This document shows positions 45,913 through 54,780 of a DNA stretch of 64,000 bases, in pieces. The stretch's first letter is position 1. Every line of letters begins with the position of its first letter. The translations under genes were made by a program, and so were the position numbers. Under the pieces are notes generated by a model. It made no database searches and was not told the origin of the DNA. It worked only from the letters and a program-made list of their open reading frames with translations. The stretch is from JACVRX01 sp963831385 (GTDB taxonomy: Bacteria > Actinomycetota > Actinomycetes > Jiangellales > Jiangellaceae). The stretch covers positions 1 to 64,000 of the forward strand of contig CAWHPW010000001.1 of the NCBI GenBank assembly GCA_963831385.1, read 5' to 3'.

Positions 45913-47043
45913 TCAGCTGGACAGCCGGATCGGCATGGCCAGGTACCGGTAGCCCGCTATCGGATCCTCGTCGGCGCCCGGTGCTCCCTGGATGACGGCC
46001 GGCTTCAGCGCTTCGGTGAACGACACGTGCGCGAATGCGGCGTCCACTGCCTGCAGACCGTCGAGAAGGTAGCCCGGGTTGAATCCGGTCGCGATGGCCG
46101 GGCCGTCGATCACAGCGGGCAGCGCCTCGGACGCCTGGGCGTCATCACCACTGCCGGCCTCAAGCACGACCTGGCCGTCGTCGAAACTCAGCCGAATCGG
46201 GGTATTTCGCTCCGCCACCAGTGAGACGCGCTTCACCGACTCGACCAAGGCCGCCATCTCGACCCGTGCCGTCGTGACGGTCTGGGCTGGAAAGAGCCTG
46301 CGGTAGTTGGGCACCCACTCACCGTCGATGAGCCGGCTGGTGGTCCGCCGCCCGCCCGCGGACAGCCCGATCAGGCTGTCATTGGCAGCCCCGGCCAGTG
46401 CCAGGCTGACTTCACCTTCGGTGCCGAGAGTCTTGGCCGTGTCGACCAAGGTGCGGGCCGGCACCAGGGCGATAGCCGAGACCTCCGGCCGCTCCGGCCG
46501 CCAGGTGAACTCCCGAACCGCCAACCGATACCGGTCGGTCGCCGCCAGGGTGACCGACTCACCTTCGATCTCGACCCGGATCCCGGTGAGCGTGGGCAAC
46601 ATGTCATCCCGGCCGGCCGCTACCGCCACCTGGCCGACGGCCTCCGCCAACAGGGCACCGTCCACTGTGCCCGACGTTTCTGGCAATGCCGGCAATTCTG
46701 GATATTCCTCGACCGGCAGGGTCTGCAGCGTGAACCGGGCGCTCCCGCAGGTGATGACCACCTTCGACCCGTCCGATGCGATATCGACCGGCCGGGCGGG
46801 CAGGGATCGGGCGATATCGGCGAGCAGCCGGCCAGATACCAGCACGGTGCCTGGATCGGCAACCTCGCCGTCAACCGTCACTCGGCCCGAGACTTCGTAG
46901 TCGAAGGAGGAGAACGTGACGGCACCGTCTGCGACATCGAGACGCAGGCCGGCCAGCACCGGCACGGTCGGCCGGTTGGGCAGGGTGCGCGCGGTCCAGG
47001 CGACCGCGTCGGCCAGCACATCGCGCTCGAGCCGGAACTTCAC
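45913..47043 (-). CDS. dnaN: DNA polymerase III beta subunit (sliding clamp)
   Basis: A 376-residue clamp of three similar domains that tethers polymerase to DNA. The start VKFRLERDVLADAVAWTARTL aligns with Streptomyces DnaN, so the GTG at 47043 (AGAGGA 9 nt upstream) is preferred; the ATG at 47079 would add 12 residues as in mycobacteria. The C-terminus YLAMPIRL is typical. oriC lies just upstream. Confidence 0.96.
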   Translation of the reverse strand: MKFRLERDVLADAVAWTARTLPNRPTVPVLAGLRLDVADGAVTFSSFDYEVSGRVTVDGEVADPGTVLVSGRLLADIARSLPARPVDIASDGSKVVITCGSARFTLQTLPVEEYPELPALPETSGTVDGALLAEAVGQVAVAAGRDDMLPTLTGIRVEIEGESVTLAATDRYRLAVREFTWRPERPEVSAIALVPARTLVDTAKTLGTEGEVSLALAGAANDSLIGLSAGGRRTTSRLIDGEWVPNYRRLFPAQTVTTARVEMAALVESVKRVSLVAERNTPIRLSFDDGQVVLEAGSGDDAQASEALPAVIDGPAIATGFNPGYLLDGLQAVDAAFAHVSFTEALKPAVIQGAPGADEDPIAGYRYLAMPIRLSS

Positions 47044-47106
47044 CGCGTCACCATCCTCTGCCCGAGTGCTCGTCGTCATCTTTCCACGGGAGGCCGACAT
47101 ACCCAC

Positions 47107-47385
47107 TTGGTCCAGGCCTGTCCACAGCGAGGGACCACATCGGATGGTCGTCGTCTCTCATATATCGATAGTGATTCGTCATCGCCATAGCGGCGGTGGG
47201 AGCTGTGCATAACGTGATCTGCCGCAGGTCAACAGCACCGCCAGCATGTTCAGTTCGTGTGCAGCCGACCTCTGATCGAGTGTGGACAACCAGTCTGTTC
47301 CACTGCGGAATACCGGCCGTCAACAAACCGTCCCCCGGTTGGAATCGGTCGTCCACAGAGTTATTCACAAGCTGTGCGAAGTGGA
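47107..47385. other. Chromosomal replication origin oriC
   Basis: The dnaA-dnaN gap contains six DnaA-box-like sites: CTGTCCACA (47118), the complement of TTATGCACA (47204), the complement of TTGTCCACA (47281), TCGTCCACA (47349), TTATTCACA (47361) and the complement of CTTCGCACA (47373). An AT-rich stretch, CATATATCGATAGTGATTCG (about 47159-47178), is a candidate unwinding element. In actinobacteria oriC is in this gap. The short gap suggests a compact origin. Confidence 0.85.
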
Positions 47386-48828
47386 TCACGACTGCCTCGC
47401 CTGCTGTCTGATGCGGTTCGTCAGCTCGGTCACTTGGTTGTACACGCTGCGCCGCTCGGCCATGAGGTGACGGATCTTCCGCTCCGCGTGCATGACCGTG
47501 GTGTGGTCGCGGCCGCCGAAGAGTTGCCCGATCTTGGGCAGCGAGAGTTCGGTGAGTTCCCGGCACAGATACATCGCGATCTGCCGAGCCGTCACCAGGA
47601 CCCGGCTCCGGCTCGAACCCTGCAGGTCTTCGATGGTCAAGCCGTAGTAGGCGGCGGTCTGCGCCATGATCGTTGCCCCGGTGATCTCGGGTACCCCATC
47701 GGTCGGTACCAGGTCGCGCAGGACGGCTTCGGCGAGTGCCAGTTCGACGGGCTGCCGGTTGAGGCTGGCGAATGCGGTAACCCGGATCAACGCACCTTCC
47801 AGCTCGCGGATGTTGGTGGCGATCCGGCTGGCGATGTATTCCAACACATCGGCCGGGACATTCAGATGATCCTGGTCGGCCTTCTTCGACAGGATCGCGA
47901 TCCGGGTTTCCAGGTCCGGCGGCTGGACGTCACAGATCAGGCCCCATTCGAATCGATTGCGAAGCCGGTCCTCCAGGGCCGAGAGCTGCTTGGGGGGGCG
48001 GTCGGAGGTAATGACGATCTGCTTGGTCGCGTTGTGCAGCGTGTTGAAGGTGTGGAAGAACTCTTCCTGCGTCTGGATCTTGCCCTCGAGAAACTGGATG
48101 TCGTCGATCAGTAGTACGTCGACGTTGCGATATCGACGTTGGAACGCCGAAGCCTTGTCGTCCCTGATGGAATTGATGAAGTCGTTGGTGAACTCCTCCG
48201 AGCTCACGTAGCGAACCCTGGTACCCGGGTAGATGGTGCGAACATAGTGGCCGATCGCGTGCAGAAGGTGCGTCTTACCCAGACCAGAGTCGCCGTAGAT
48301 CAACAATGGGTTGTAGGCCTTACCCGGCGCCTCGGCCACAGCGACTGCGGCGGCGTGGGCGAAGCGGTTGCTCGAGCCGATGACGAATGTCTCGAAGGCG
48401 TACCGGGGGTTGAGCCGGGACTGCTCGATCTCCGGCCGCCTTGTGACGTCGGGTACGACATGGGGTGCGAAAGCGGGCTCGCCGTTGGCCGGCGGAGCAC
48501 TGACTGCGGTGTCTGCCAACTCCGCTGTGTCGGGGAAGGGGGGCATCATGATCGGCTCGTCGGCGAACGGTGCCACGCTGACCGCGAGTCCGACCGGACG
48601 ACCCAGCACCCGGCCGAGAGCTTCGACCAACATCGGGCGGAGTCGTTGCTCGAGCTGGATGCGAGCGAAGTCGCTGGGCACTGCAACGACGGCGGTGTCC
48701 TCGACCAGGGTCAGCGGGCGGGCCTGCTGCAGAAACGCCCGTTGCTGCGGGCCGATCTCGACGTCGTCCAATGTGGCCAGGGCGGCCCCCCATGCGGCAC
48801 CGAAGTCGCCGCCCGGCTCATCGCTCAC
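47386..48828 (-). CDS. dnaA: Chromosomal replication initiator DnaA
   Basis: A 480-residue initiator. Domain I is at about 1-80, a Pro/Ala linker follows, then the AAA+ domain with Walker A GDSGLGKTHL and LLIDDIQFLEGK. Domain IV has the DnaA signature GGRDHTTVMHAERKI that contacts DnaA boxes. The GTG at 48828 has GGGAG 5 nt upstream; a longer frame adds 33 residues without homology. The promoter region 48829-49324 contains further box-like sites. Confidence 0.98.
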   Translation of the reverse strand: MSDEPGGDFGAAWGAALATLDDVEIGPQQRAFLQQARPLTLVEDTAVVAVPSDFARIQLEQRLRPMLVEALGRVLGRPVGLAVSVAPFADEPIMMPPFPDTAELADTAVSAPPANGEPAFAPHVVPDVTRRPEIEQSRLNPRYAFETFVIGSSNRFAHAAAVAVAEAPGKAYNPLLIYGDSGLGKTHLLHAIGHYVRTIYPGTRVRYVSSEEFTNDFINSIRDDKASAFQRRYRNVDVLLIDDIQFLEGKIQTQEEFFHTFNTLHNATKQIVITSDRPPKQLSALEDRLRNRFEWGLICDVQPPDLETRIAILSKKADQDHLNVPADVLEYIASRIATNIRELEGALIRVTAFASLNRQPVELALAEAVLRDLVPTDGVPEITGATIMAQTAAYYGLTIEDLQGSSRSRVLVTARQIAMYLCRELTELSLPKIGQLFGGRDHTTVMHAERKIRHLMAERRSVYNQVTELTNRIRQQARQS

Positions 48829-49324
48829 ACCGTCTCCCGTTTGTCGAACCCTGCCGAAAGCGAGATTCGGGCAGGCGCCGATACCGGCGCCACGCGGTGT
48901 CGTGCTGCAGTCCACACGGTCATCCACAGTGTGTGGAGCGTGGAGGAAGGGTCCTCAACAGCCCCAAACACCAGTGCTGACCTGCGAAAACACGGTTTTC
49001 TCCCCGGCAGGCACGTCGCCATGGCAACGCTGGTCGAACCCGGGACGCTAACAACTCCAGCGGGTCGGTTCAACCGGTGTCCACAGGTTGTCTCGCGGTT
49101 CCGGCGTGTCGCGCCGGGATTTCCCGGCGCCGAATGCGATGGTGACGGGTTGAAATGATGGTCATAGCCCATCGTCGGCCTGGATCTGACCGGTTTGACC
49201 CTGTGGTCTCTCGGCACGTACCGTGGGTCGGTCCGACGAGGGCCCCAGATCACCTGCGTGTGTCTTCGCACGCCTGGGCGGTCGTCGGTTCCTACTACCT
49301 GCTCGTCAACGATGGAGCCCGGAC
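48829..49324. promoter_or_regulatory. Divergent dnaA-rpmH intergenic region with box-like sites and a dyad
   Basis: This 496-nt gap has no credible gene. It holds TCATCCACA (48920-48928) and GTGTCCACA (49077-49085), both close to DnaA boxes, near the dnaA start side. A perfect dyad GCGCCGGGA-TT-TCCCGGCGC occupies 49111-49130. TTGACC (49195-49200) with TACCGT (49219-49224) is a plausible rpmH promoter with an 18-nt spacer. Confidence 0.55.
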
Positions 49325-49459
49325 GTGAAGCGCACCTTCCAGCCGAACAATCGCCGCCGCGCACGGACTCACGGCTTCCGGCTGCGCATGCGGACCCGGG
49401 CTGGCCGAGGGATCATCGGGGCCCGTCGTCGCAAGGGCCGTGCGCGGCTGTCTGCCTGA
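49325..49459 (+). CDS. rpmH: 50S ribosomal protein L34
   Basis: A 44-residue basic protein: MKRTFQPNNRRRARTHGF and the GRGIIGARRRKGRARLSA end are the L34 consensus. GTG start. It is the first gene of the rpmH-rnpA-yidD-yidC-jag-rsmG-parAB cluster, divergent from dnaA. Confidence 0.98.
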   Translation: MKRTFQPNNRRRARTHGFRLRMRTRAGRGIIGARRRKGRARLSA

Positions 49460-49499
49460 GCCGGCCCGGATCGCGCCGCCAGCAACGGGAGGGGTTCGC

Positions 49500-49907
49500 G
49501 TGCTGCCTCCTGAGAACAGGCTGCGGCTCACCCGAGAACACCGCGCGACGGTTCGCCACGGTGTTCGCGGTGCCGGTCGACTGCTCGTCGTACACGTGAT
49601 GGGCTCTGCACACGATGCGCCGACCAGAGCCGGATTCGTCGTAAACCGGGCCGTGGGTGGCGCCGTGACCCGTAACGCTGTGCGTCGTCGGCTGCGTCAC
49701 CTCGTCCGGGATCGGCTCGACCGCATTCCGGCGGGATCACTGGTCGTCGTCCGTGCCCAAGCGGGCGCTGGTAGGGTCGCGAGTGCTCAGCTCGGCCGTG
49801 AACTCGATGTGGCGTTGGATCGTGTGTTGTCCCGCTGGCCGGACCAGGGTGAGCCAGCCGAGCACAGTGTGACGACTGGTCACGGGCTACAAGGACGCCG
49901 TTCGTGA
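49500..49907 (+). CDS. rnpA: Ribonuclease P protein component
   Basis: A 135-residue protein subunit of RNase P, which trims 5' ends of tRNAs. The RNR motif (AVTRNAVRRRLRH) and GFVVNRAVGGAV are typical. The GTG at 49500 follows GGGAGG with 7 nt spacing; the longer frame overlaps rpmH in a different frame. The stop overlaps yidD by 4 nt. Confidence 0.95.
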   Translation: MLPPENRLRLTREHRATVRHGVRGAGRLLVVHVMGSAHDAPTRAGFVVNRAVGGAVTRNAVRRRLRHLVRDRLDRIPAGSLVVVRAQAGAGRVASAQLGRELDVALDRVLSRWPDQGEPAEHSVTTGHGLQGRRS

Positions 49908-50224
49908 GCCGCGTCTTGGTAGCGCTGCTCAGAGCGTATCGGCTGGTAATCAGTCCGCTTTATGGTCAAACCTGCCGTTATTACCCGTCATGTTCAGCGT
50001 ATGCGCTGCAGGCTGTCGAGACCCACGGCAGCGTCCGTGGCTCGTGGCTCGCGCTGCGTCGGCTGGGTCGGTGTCATCCGTGGACGCCGGGCGGTGTCGA
50101 TCTCGTCCCACCCCGGGAGTTGTATCGGTGGTGGGGCATCGCCGCCGGCATGGACGGCACTGAGCCGCAGATTCAGCCGGCGCTGCCGCTCCCGCTCGAC
50201 TCTCCGGCCGCGCAAGGAGCCTGA
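49904..50224 (+). CDS. yidD: YidD membrane protein insertion factor
   Basis: A 106-residue YidD protein with an amphipathic N-terminal helix, the Cys-containing CRYYPSCSAYALQAVETHG motif and GRCHPWTPGGVDLVPP. It assists YidC-dependent membrane insertion at the membrane face. GTG overlaps the rnpA stop (GTGA). Confidence 0.95.
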   Translation: MSRVLVALLRAYRLVISPLYGQTCRYYPSCSAYALQAVETHGSVRGSWLALRRLGRCHPWTPGGVDLVPPRELYRWWGIAAGMDGTEPQIQPALPLPLDSPAAQGA

Positions 50225-50230
50225 GCACTC

Positions 50231-51178
50231 GTGGATACGCTGCTGTCGCCGCTGTACTTCCTGGTCAGCTGGATCATGATCGGCTGGCATTGGGTGTTCG
50301 CGGAGTTGATCGGCATCCCGAACGACGGCGTGAACTGGGCGTTGTCGATCATCGGCCTGGTCGTCGTGATCAGGATCATGTTGATCCCGTTGTTCGTGCG
50401 ACAGATCAAGGCTCAGCGCAACATGCAGTTGCTGCAGCCGAAGGTTCGCGAGATTCAGAAAAAGTACAAAGGCGACCGAGAGCGTCTCCAGCAGGAGACG
50501 ATGAAGCTGTACAAGGACACCGGTACGAACCCGTTCGCTTCGTGCATGCCGATCATCCTGCAGGCGCCGTTCCTGTTCGCTCTGTTCCGGGTGCTCGACG
50601 GCATCGCCAAGGAGATACCACGAGGCGCGTTCGTCACCCACCCGGACCTGTTCGAGTCGGCGGAAGAAGCGACCATCTTCGGGGCTCCGCTGTCGGCTTC
50701 ATTCCTGGATGCACCCAATATCCAGACCAAGATCATCGCGATCGTGATGGTCGTGCTGATGACGTTGACGACCTTCTTGACCCAGCGCCAGATCATGCGC
50801 AAGAACATGCCAAAGGAAGCATTGGAAGGGCCGTTCGCTCAGCAGCAGAAGATCCTTCTTTACGTCTTGCCGTTGGTCTTCGCGATCTCGGGTGTGTACT
50901 TCCCACTCGGTGTGGTGCTGTATTGGCTCACCTCCAACATGTGGACGATGGGTCAACAGTTCTATGTAATCCGACGAATGCCGGCACCCGGGACACCGGC
51001 CGAAGCGGCGCACCGCCGTCGGCTGGAAGCAAAAGCACGACGTCGAGGAGAGGCCGTGCCGGCCGGCGGAGTCGCGGAAGAAGCCCCAGTTCCGCCGCCA
51101 CCCGTGCGCCAACAGCCCAAACGGAACACCCGATCCCAACGAAGGAACAACGCCCAGCGGAACAAGAAGAAGAAGTGA
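50231..51178 (+). CDS. yidC: YidC/Oxa1 membrane protein insertase
   Basis: A 315-residue insertase with five predicted helices and no large periplasmic domain, as in Gram-positive YidC. The hydrophilic groove Arg lies in the second-helix region (RQIKAQRNMQLLQPKVREI). The C-terminal ~60 residues are Arg/Lys-rich, a ribosome-contacting tail. GTG start 6 nt after yidD. Confidence 0.95.
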   Translation: MDTLLSPLYFLVSWIMIGWHWVFAELIGIPNDGVNWALSIIGLVVVIRIMLIPLFVRQIKAQRNMQLLQPKVREIQKKYKGDRERLQQETMKLYKDTGTNPFASCMPIILQAPFLFALFRVLDGIAKEIPRGAFVTHPDLFESAEEATIFGAPLSASFLDAPNIQTKIIAIVMVVLMTLTTFLTQRQIMRKNMPKEALEGPFAQQQKILLYVLPLVFAISGVYFPLGVVLYWLTSNMWTMGQQFYVIRRMPAPGTPAEAAHRRRLEAKARRRGEAVPAGGVAEEAPVPPPPVRQQPKRNTRSQRRNNAQRNKKKK

Positions 51179-51228
51179 CGCAGGGCTTGACCATGACGGC
51201 CGATTCGCCACTGTCCGAGGAGCTCGAC

Positions 51229-51756
51229 ATGAGCAATTCCACCCAGCCGATGGGAGATCCGGGAGACGAACCGACTGGCCAGCCGACGGACCTAGAACGG
51301 GTTCGCGTGCTTGAGCGGGAAGGCGACGTCGCGGCCGACTACCTCGAGGGCCTGCTGGACATCGCCGACTTCGATGGTGACATCGACATGGACGTCGAGG
51401 GCGATCGGGCCCTCGTGTCGGTGATCGGCGCCGATCTGGAGGAGCTCGTCGGTGACGAGGGACAGGTGCTCGAGGCGTTGCAGGAGCTGACCAGACTGGC
51501 GGTCGTCCGGGAGACGGGCGAGCGGAGCAGGCTGATGCTCGACATCAGCGGGTTTCGGGCTCGGAAGCGAGCCGAACTGACAGCGTTGGCGGGCCAGATG
51601 GCACAGCAGGCGCGGGCGACCGGCGAGCCCGTTCCACTGGTGCCGATGACCCCGTTCGAGCGCAAGGTCATCCATGACGCGGTGGCCGCCGCTGGGCTAC
51701 GCAGCGAGTCCGAAGGCGAGGAGCCAGACCGCTTCGTCGTCGTCCTCCCCAACTAG
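51229..51756 (+). CDS. jag: Jag: KH and R3H domain RNA-binding protein
   Basis: A 175-residue RNA-binding protein: KH domain at about 45-105 (LEGLLDIADFDGDIDMD, then LVGDEGQVLEALQELTRL) and R3H domain with FERKVIHDAV at about 145-154. The ATG at 51229 has AGGAG 6 nt upstream and is preferred; in-frame GTG 51175, overlapping the yidC stop by 4 nt, and ATG 51193 are alternatives. Homologues include KhpB, which affects cell elongation in Gram-positive bacteria. Confidence 0.88.
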   Translation: MSNSTQPMGDPGDEPTGQPTDLERVRVLEREGDVAADYLEGLLDIADFDGDIDMDVEGDRALVSVIGADLEELVGDEGQVLEALQELTRLAVVRETGERSRLMLDISGFRARKRAELTALAGQMAQQARATGEPVPLVPMTPFERKVIHDAVAAAGLRSESEGEEPDRFVVVLPN

Positions 51757-51827
51757 GACGTACACATTCCAACGGCTGGCGGCAACCGGTTGTCGTTTTC
51801 GGGTGCAATGTCCGCATACGAAGGCCG

Positions 51828-51843
51828 CGTTTCACGTGAAACA
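51828..51843. promoter_or_regulatory. parS: parS centromere site (15/16 match)
   Basis: The 16-mer contains GTTTCACGTGAAAC, the full palindromic core of the ParB-binding parS consensus TGTTTCACGTGAAACA; only the first base differs. It lies between jag and rsmG, 4.5 kb from oriC. Confidence 0.95.
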
Positions 51844-51887
51844 TGGCAGTCAACGGGTGGTAGGTAACGCCCGGAGGGGGCAGCACA

Positions 51888-52559
51888 GTGGCGGATTCAG
51901 CCCCGGCTGCGGCGATCGACATCTTCGGTGCTCGGCTACCTCTGGCCGAGACCTATGTCGGTCTCCTCGTCACCGACGGCATTCAGCATGGCCTGATCGG
52001 ACCTCGTGAAGTACCGCGGATCTGGCACCGCCACATCCTCAACTGTGCCGTCGTTCATCCGGCCATTCCGCATGGTGCCCTGGTTGTGGACATCGGAACC
52101 GGAGCCGGCCTACCTGGGGTGGTCCTGTCGATCGCTCGGCGAGATCTGTCGCTGGTGCTGGTCGAGCCTTCGCAGCGGCGGGTCGACTTCCTCACCATGG
52201 TGGTGGCTCGGTTGGAATTGGCCAACGTCGCCGTCCGGCGGGCCCGTGCCGAGGAGCTGACCGCCGAGCTCACCGCCGACGTCGTCACAGCTCGAGCTGT
52301 TGCTCCACTGGAGAGACTCGTGCCGTGGGCGCTTCCGCTGTTGTCTCCCAGCGGTCGATTGGTGGCGCTGAAGGGCAGATCGGTCCGGGAGGACTTGGAC
52401 CGAGCGGTACCCATTCTGCGCACGATGGGTGCCACGGCCTGGTGGGTGGACGAGTACGGTTCCGGCATTGTCGATCCGCCGACACGGGTCGCAGTCGTCG
52501 AAGTCGGGGCTCGAGTAGGCCAAGCTGTACCCCGACGGCAACAGAAGGGGAGGAGATGA
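51888..52559 (+). CDS. rsmG: 16S rRNA (guanine527-N7)-methyltransferase RsmG (GidB)
   Basis: A 223-residue SAM-dependent methyltransferase that modifies G527 of 16S rRNA. The SAM motif VVDIGTGAGLPGVVLSIA (about 66-83), the acidic VLVEPSQRR and TARAVAPLERL are the family signatures. GTG with GGAGGGGG upstream. Loss of this gene gives low-level streptomycin resistance in related genera. Confidence 0.95.
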   Translation: MADSAPAAAIDIFGARLPLAETYVGLLVTDGIQHGLIGPREVPRIWHRHILNCAVVHPAIPHGALVVDIGTGAGLPGVVLSIARRDLSLVLVEPSQRRVDFLTMVVARLELANVAVRRARAEELTAELTADVVTARAVAPLERLVPWALPLLSPSGRLVALKGRSVREDLDRAVPILRTMGATAWWVDEYGSGIVDPPTRVAVVEVGARVGQAVPRRQQKGRR

Positions 52560-52561
52560 TC

Positions 52562-53704
52562 GTGTCCGCGACGGTTTCCGGGCTTGGTTGGCCGGAAACC
52601 CGTCAGGGTGCCGATGCCGGCGACGGGGCAGCAGACGATGCCCATCTTGGTTGGCCCGCCGACGCTCGGTCAGCCGAGCCCACCGGCGCCCCGATGCGCG
52701 CTGGCGGTACCACGCCTGCGGCGAGCATCACCATGAACCGGGTCGTGGCTGCGGCCGAGATCGCACGGTCATCTCCAGCGCCCGAGGCAACGCTGGAAAC
52801 AGATACGCCCATTGCCAGCCAGGCTGCTGCCGCCCTTCGTGTCGTCGATCGACGCGCACCGTTCCCGGCACCTCCAGTTACGCGGATCATGGTCGTGGCC
52901 AACCAGAAAGGCGGCGTGGGCAAGACGACAACAGCGGTCAACCTTGCCGCCGCGATGGCGTTCCACGGGCTCGAGGTGCTCGTCATCGACCTCGACCCAC
53001 AAGGAAATGCCTCGACCGCGCTCGGCATCGACCATCACGCCGACATCCCCAGCGTGTATGACGTTCTGGTCGACGGCGCGGCAATGGCAGACGTTGTCAC
53101 GACCGTGGCGGGTGTCGAACGGCTGCGCTGTGTTCCCGCAACAATCGATCTCGCCGGCGCGGAGATCGAGCTGGTGTCCGTCGTCGCTCGGGAAGCACGG
53201 TTGCAGAAGGCCCTGCGGGCCTACCTCGACGGACTCGCAGATGGCACTACGTACGACTATGTGTTGATCGACTGTCCACCCTCGCTCGGTCTACTTACCG
53301 TCAACGCATTGGTCGGTGGCGACGAGGTCCTGATTCCGATCCAGTGCGAGTACTACGCCCTCGAGGGGCTGAGCCAACTACTCAAGAACATCGACATGGT
53401 ACGAGCGCACCTGAACCCAGCGCTGGCAGTGACCACGATCCTGTTGACGATGTACGACGGGCGTACCCGGCTGGCCGCACAGGTGGCCGATGAGGTCCGC
53501 CGGCACTTCGGTGACACGGTTCTCAAGACCACCATTCCACGGTCGGTTCGGGTCAGTGAAGCACCCAGCTATGGGCAGACCGTCATGACGTATGACCCGG
53601 GTTCCAGTGGAGCGTTGTCCTACCTCGAGGCGGCGCGGGAGATGGCTCTACGGGGCGTGGACGGGGCGGCGCCTCCCGGCGACCCGAGGAAGGAACAACA
53701 GTGA
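52562..53704 (+). CDS. parA: ParA chromosome-partitioning ATPase
   Basis: A 380-residue ParA/Soj ATPase with an unusually long Ala/Pro-rich N-terminal extension of about 110 residues. The deviant Walker A is KGGVGKTT, followed by the DLDPQGNAS and DCPPSLGLLT motifs. GTG 52562 is favoured because GGGGAGGAG lies 6 nt upstream; ATG 52556 overlaps the rsmG stop but touches the ribosome binding site. It drives origin segregation with ParB. Confidence 0.95.
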   Translation: MSATVSGLGWPETRQGADAGDGAADDAHLGWPADARSAEPTGAPMRAGGTTPAASITMNRVVAAAEIARSSPAPEATLETDTPIASQAAAALRVVDRRAPFPAPPVTRIMVVANQKGGVGKTTTAVNLAAAMAFHGLEVLVIDLDPQGNASTALGIDHHADIPSVYDVLVDGAAMADVVTTVAGVERLRCVPATIDLAGAEIELVSVVAREARLQKALRAYLDGLADGTTYDYVLIDCPPSLGLLTVNALVGGDEVLIPIQCEYYALEGLSQLLKNIDMVRAHLNPALAVTTILLTMYDGRTRLAAQVADEVRRHFGDTVLKTTIPRSVRVSEAPSYGQTVMTYDPGSSGALSYLEAAREMALRGVDGAAPPGDPRKEQQ

Positions 53705-54780
53705 GCGAGCGTCGACGTGGTCTCGGCCGCGGATTGGGTGCGTTGATTCCCACGAGTCCGATCCGGGACGGCCGAGGCGGGGAAGGGCGCCAGACGCCCG
53801 TCGACGTGTTCTTCGCCGGTGCCGACCCGGCCGGCACTGTTCCACGTGAAACCGATGTGGCCACTGCCAATACGGTGACCAGGACCGGTGATGGTGTCGA
53901 GGCCGACGCCGGGCTCATCCCCGTCGCCGGCGCGCATTTCAGCGAGATTCCGGTCGATGCGATCTCGCCGAATCCCCGACAGCCTCGCGAGGTTTTCGAC
54001 GAAGAGGCGATGGCCGAGCTGGTGGACTCGATCCGCGAGGTCGGACTGCTACAGCCGGTCATCGTGCGCGCGTTGTCAGGCGGGCAATTCGAGCTCGTCA
54101 TGGGTGAACGCCGGTGGCGCGCGGCCCTCCAGGCGGGGTTGGCGGCGATTCCCGCCATCGTCCGTGACACTCGTGACGACGCCATGCTCCGCGACGCCCT
54201 GCTGGAAAACCTGCATCGCAGCAACCTGAACCCACTCGAAGAGGCGGCGGCTTACCAGCAGCTACTCGACGACTTCGGCTGCACTCATGACGAGCTGGCG
54301 ACCCGCATCCGGCGGTCGCGTCCGCAGATTTCCAACACCTTGCGGTTACTCAAGCTCCCACCCGCCGTGCAGCGACGGGTTGCGGCCGGCGTCTTGTCCG
54401 CCGGCCATGCGCGCGCTCTGCTGGCGCTCACCGACGCGCCGGCGCAAGAACGGCTCGCGCAGCGGATCGTGGCCGAGGGCCTCAGTGTCCGGTCGGTCGA
54501 GGAGATCGTCGCCGTCGGCGGCGACGTGGCGGCCCACCGGCGCGCCGCACCCGCCGCCAGACCGGTCGCCCCTCGCTTGGCCGACATCGCGGCAACTCTC
54601 TCCGAGCGCCTCGACACCCGGGTCCGGGTCGAGCTGGGCAAGCGCAAGGGCAAGGTGACGATCGAATTCGCCAGCCTCGATGACCTCGAACGCATCGTCT
54701 CCTCGATTACCACCACCGATGCACCGGCACACGGTCGGGCCGATGTGCCCACGGCTACGCCGGCCGGGTTGAGCGGCTAG
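53701..54780 (+). CDS. parB: ParB chromosome-partitioning CTPase
   Basis: A 359-residue ParB. The N-terminal start RRRGLGRGLGALIP, the CTP-binding GERRWRAA and the ENLHRSNLNPLEEA segment, the HtH DNA-binding domain (about 180-250, RRSRPQISNTLRLLKLP) and the C-terminal dimer domain are present. The GTG overlaps the parA stop. A second parS lies inside its own 5' end. Convergent with the GNAT gene, the stops overlapping. Confidence 0.97.
   Translation: MSERRRGLGRGLGALIPTSPIRDGRGGEGRQTPVDVFFAGADPAGTVPRETDVATANTVTRTGDGVEADAGLIPVAGAHFSEIPVDAISPNPRQPREVFDEEAMAELVDSIREVGLLQPVIVRALSGGQFELVMGERRWRAALQAGLAAIPAIVRDTRDDAMLRDALLENLHRSNLNPLEEAAAYQQLLDDFGCTHDELATRIRRSRPQISNTLRLLKLPPAVQRRVAAGVLSAGHARALLALTDAPAQERLAQRIVAEGLSVRSVEEIVAVGGDVAAHRRAAPAARPVAPRLADIAATLSERLDTRVRVELGKRKGKVTIEFASLDDLERIVSSITTTDAPAHGRADVPTATPAGLSG
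53838..53853. promoter_or_regulatory. parS: Second parS-like site inside the parB coding region
   Basis: TGTTCCACGTGAAACC matches the TGTTNCACGTGAAACA form of parS at all fixed positions but the last base. It lies about 46 codons into parB, 2 kb from the first site. Sites inside or beside parAB are common. Confidence 0.8.
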
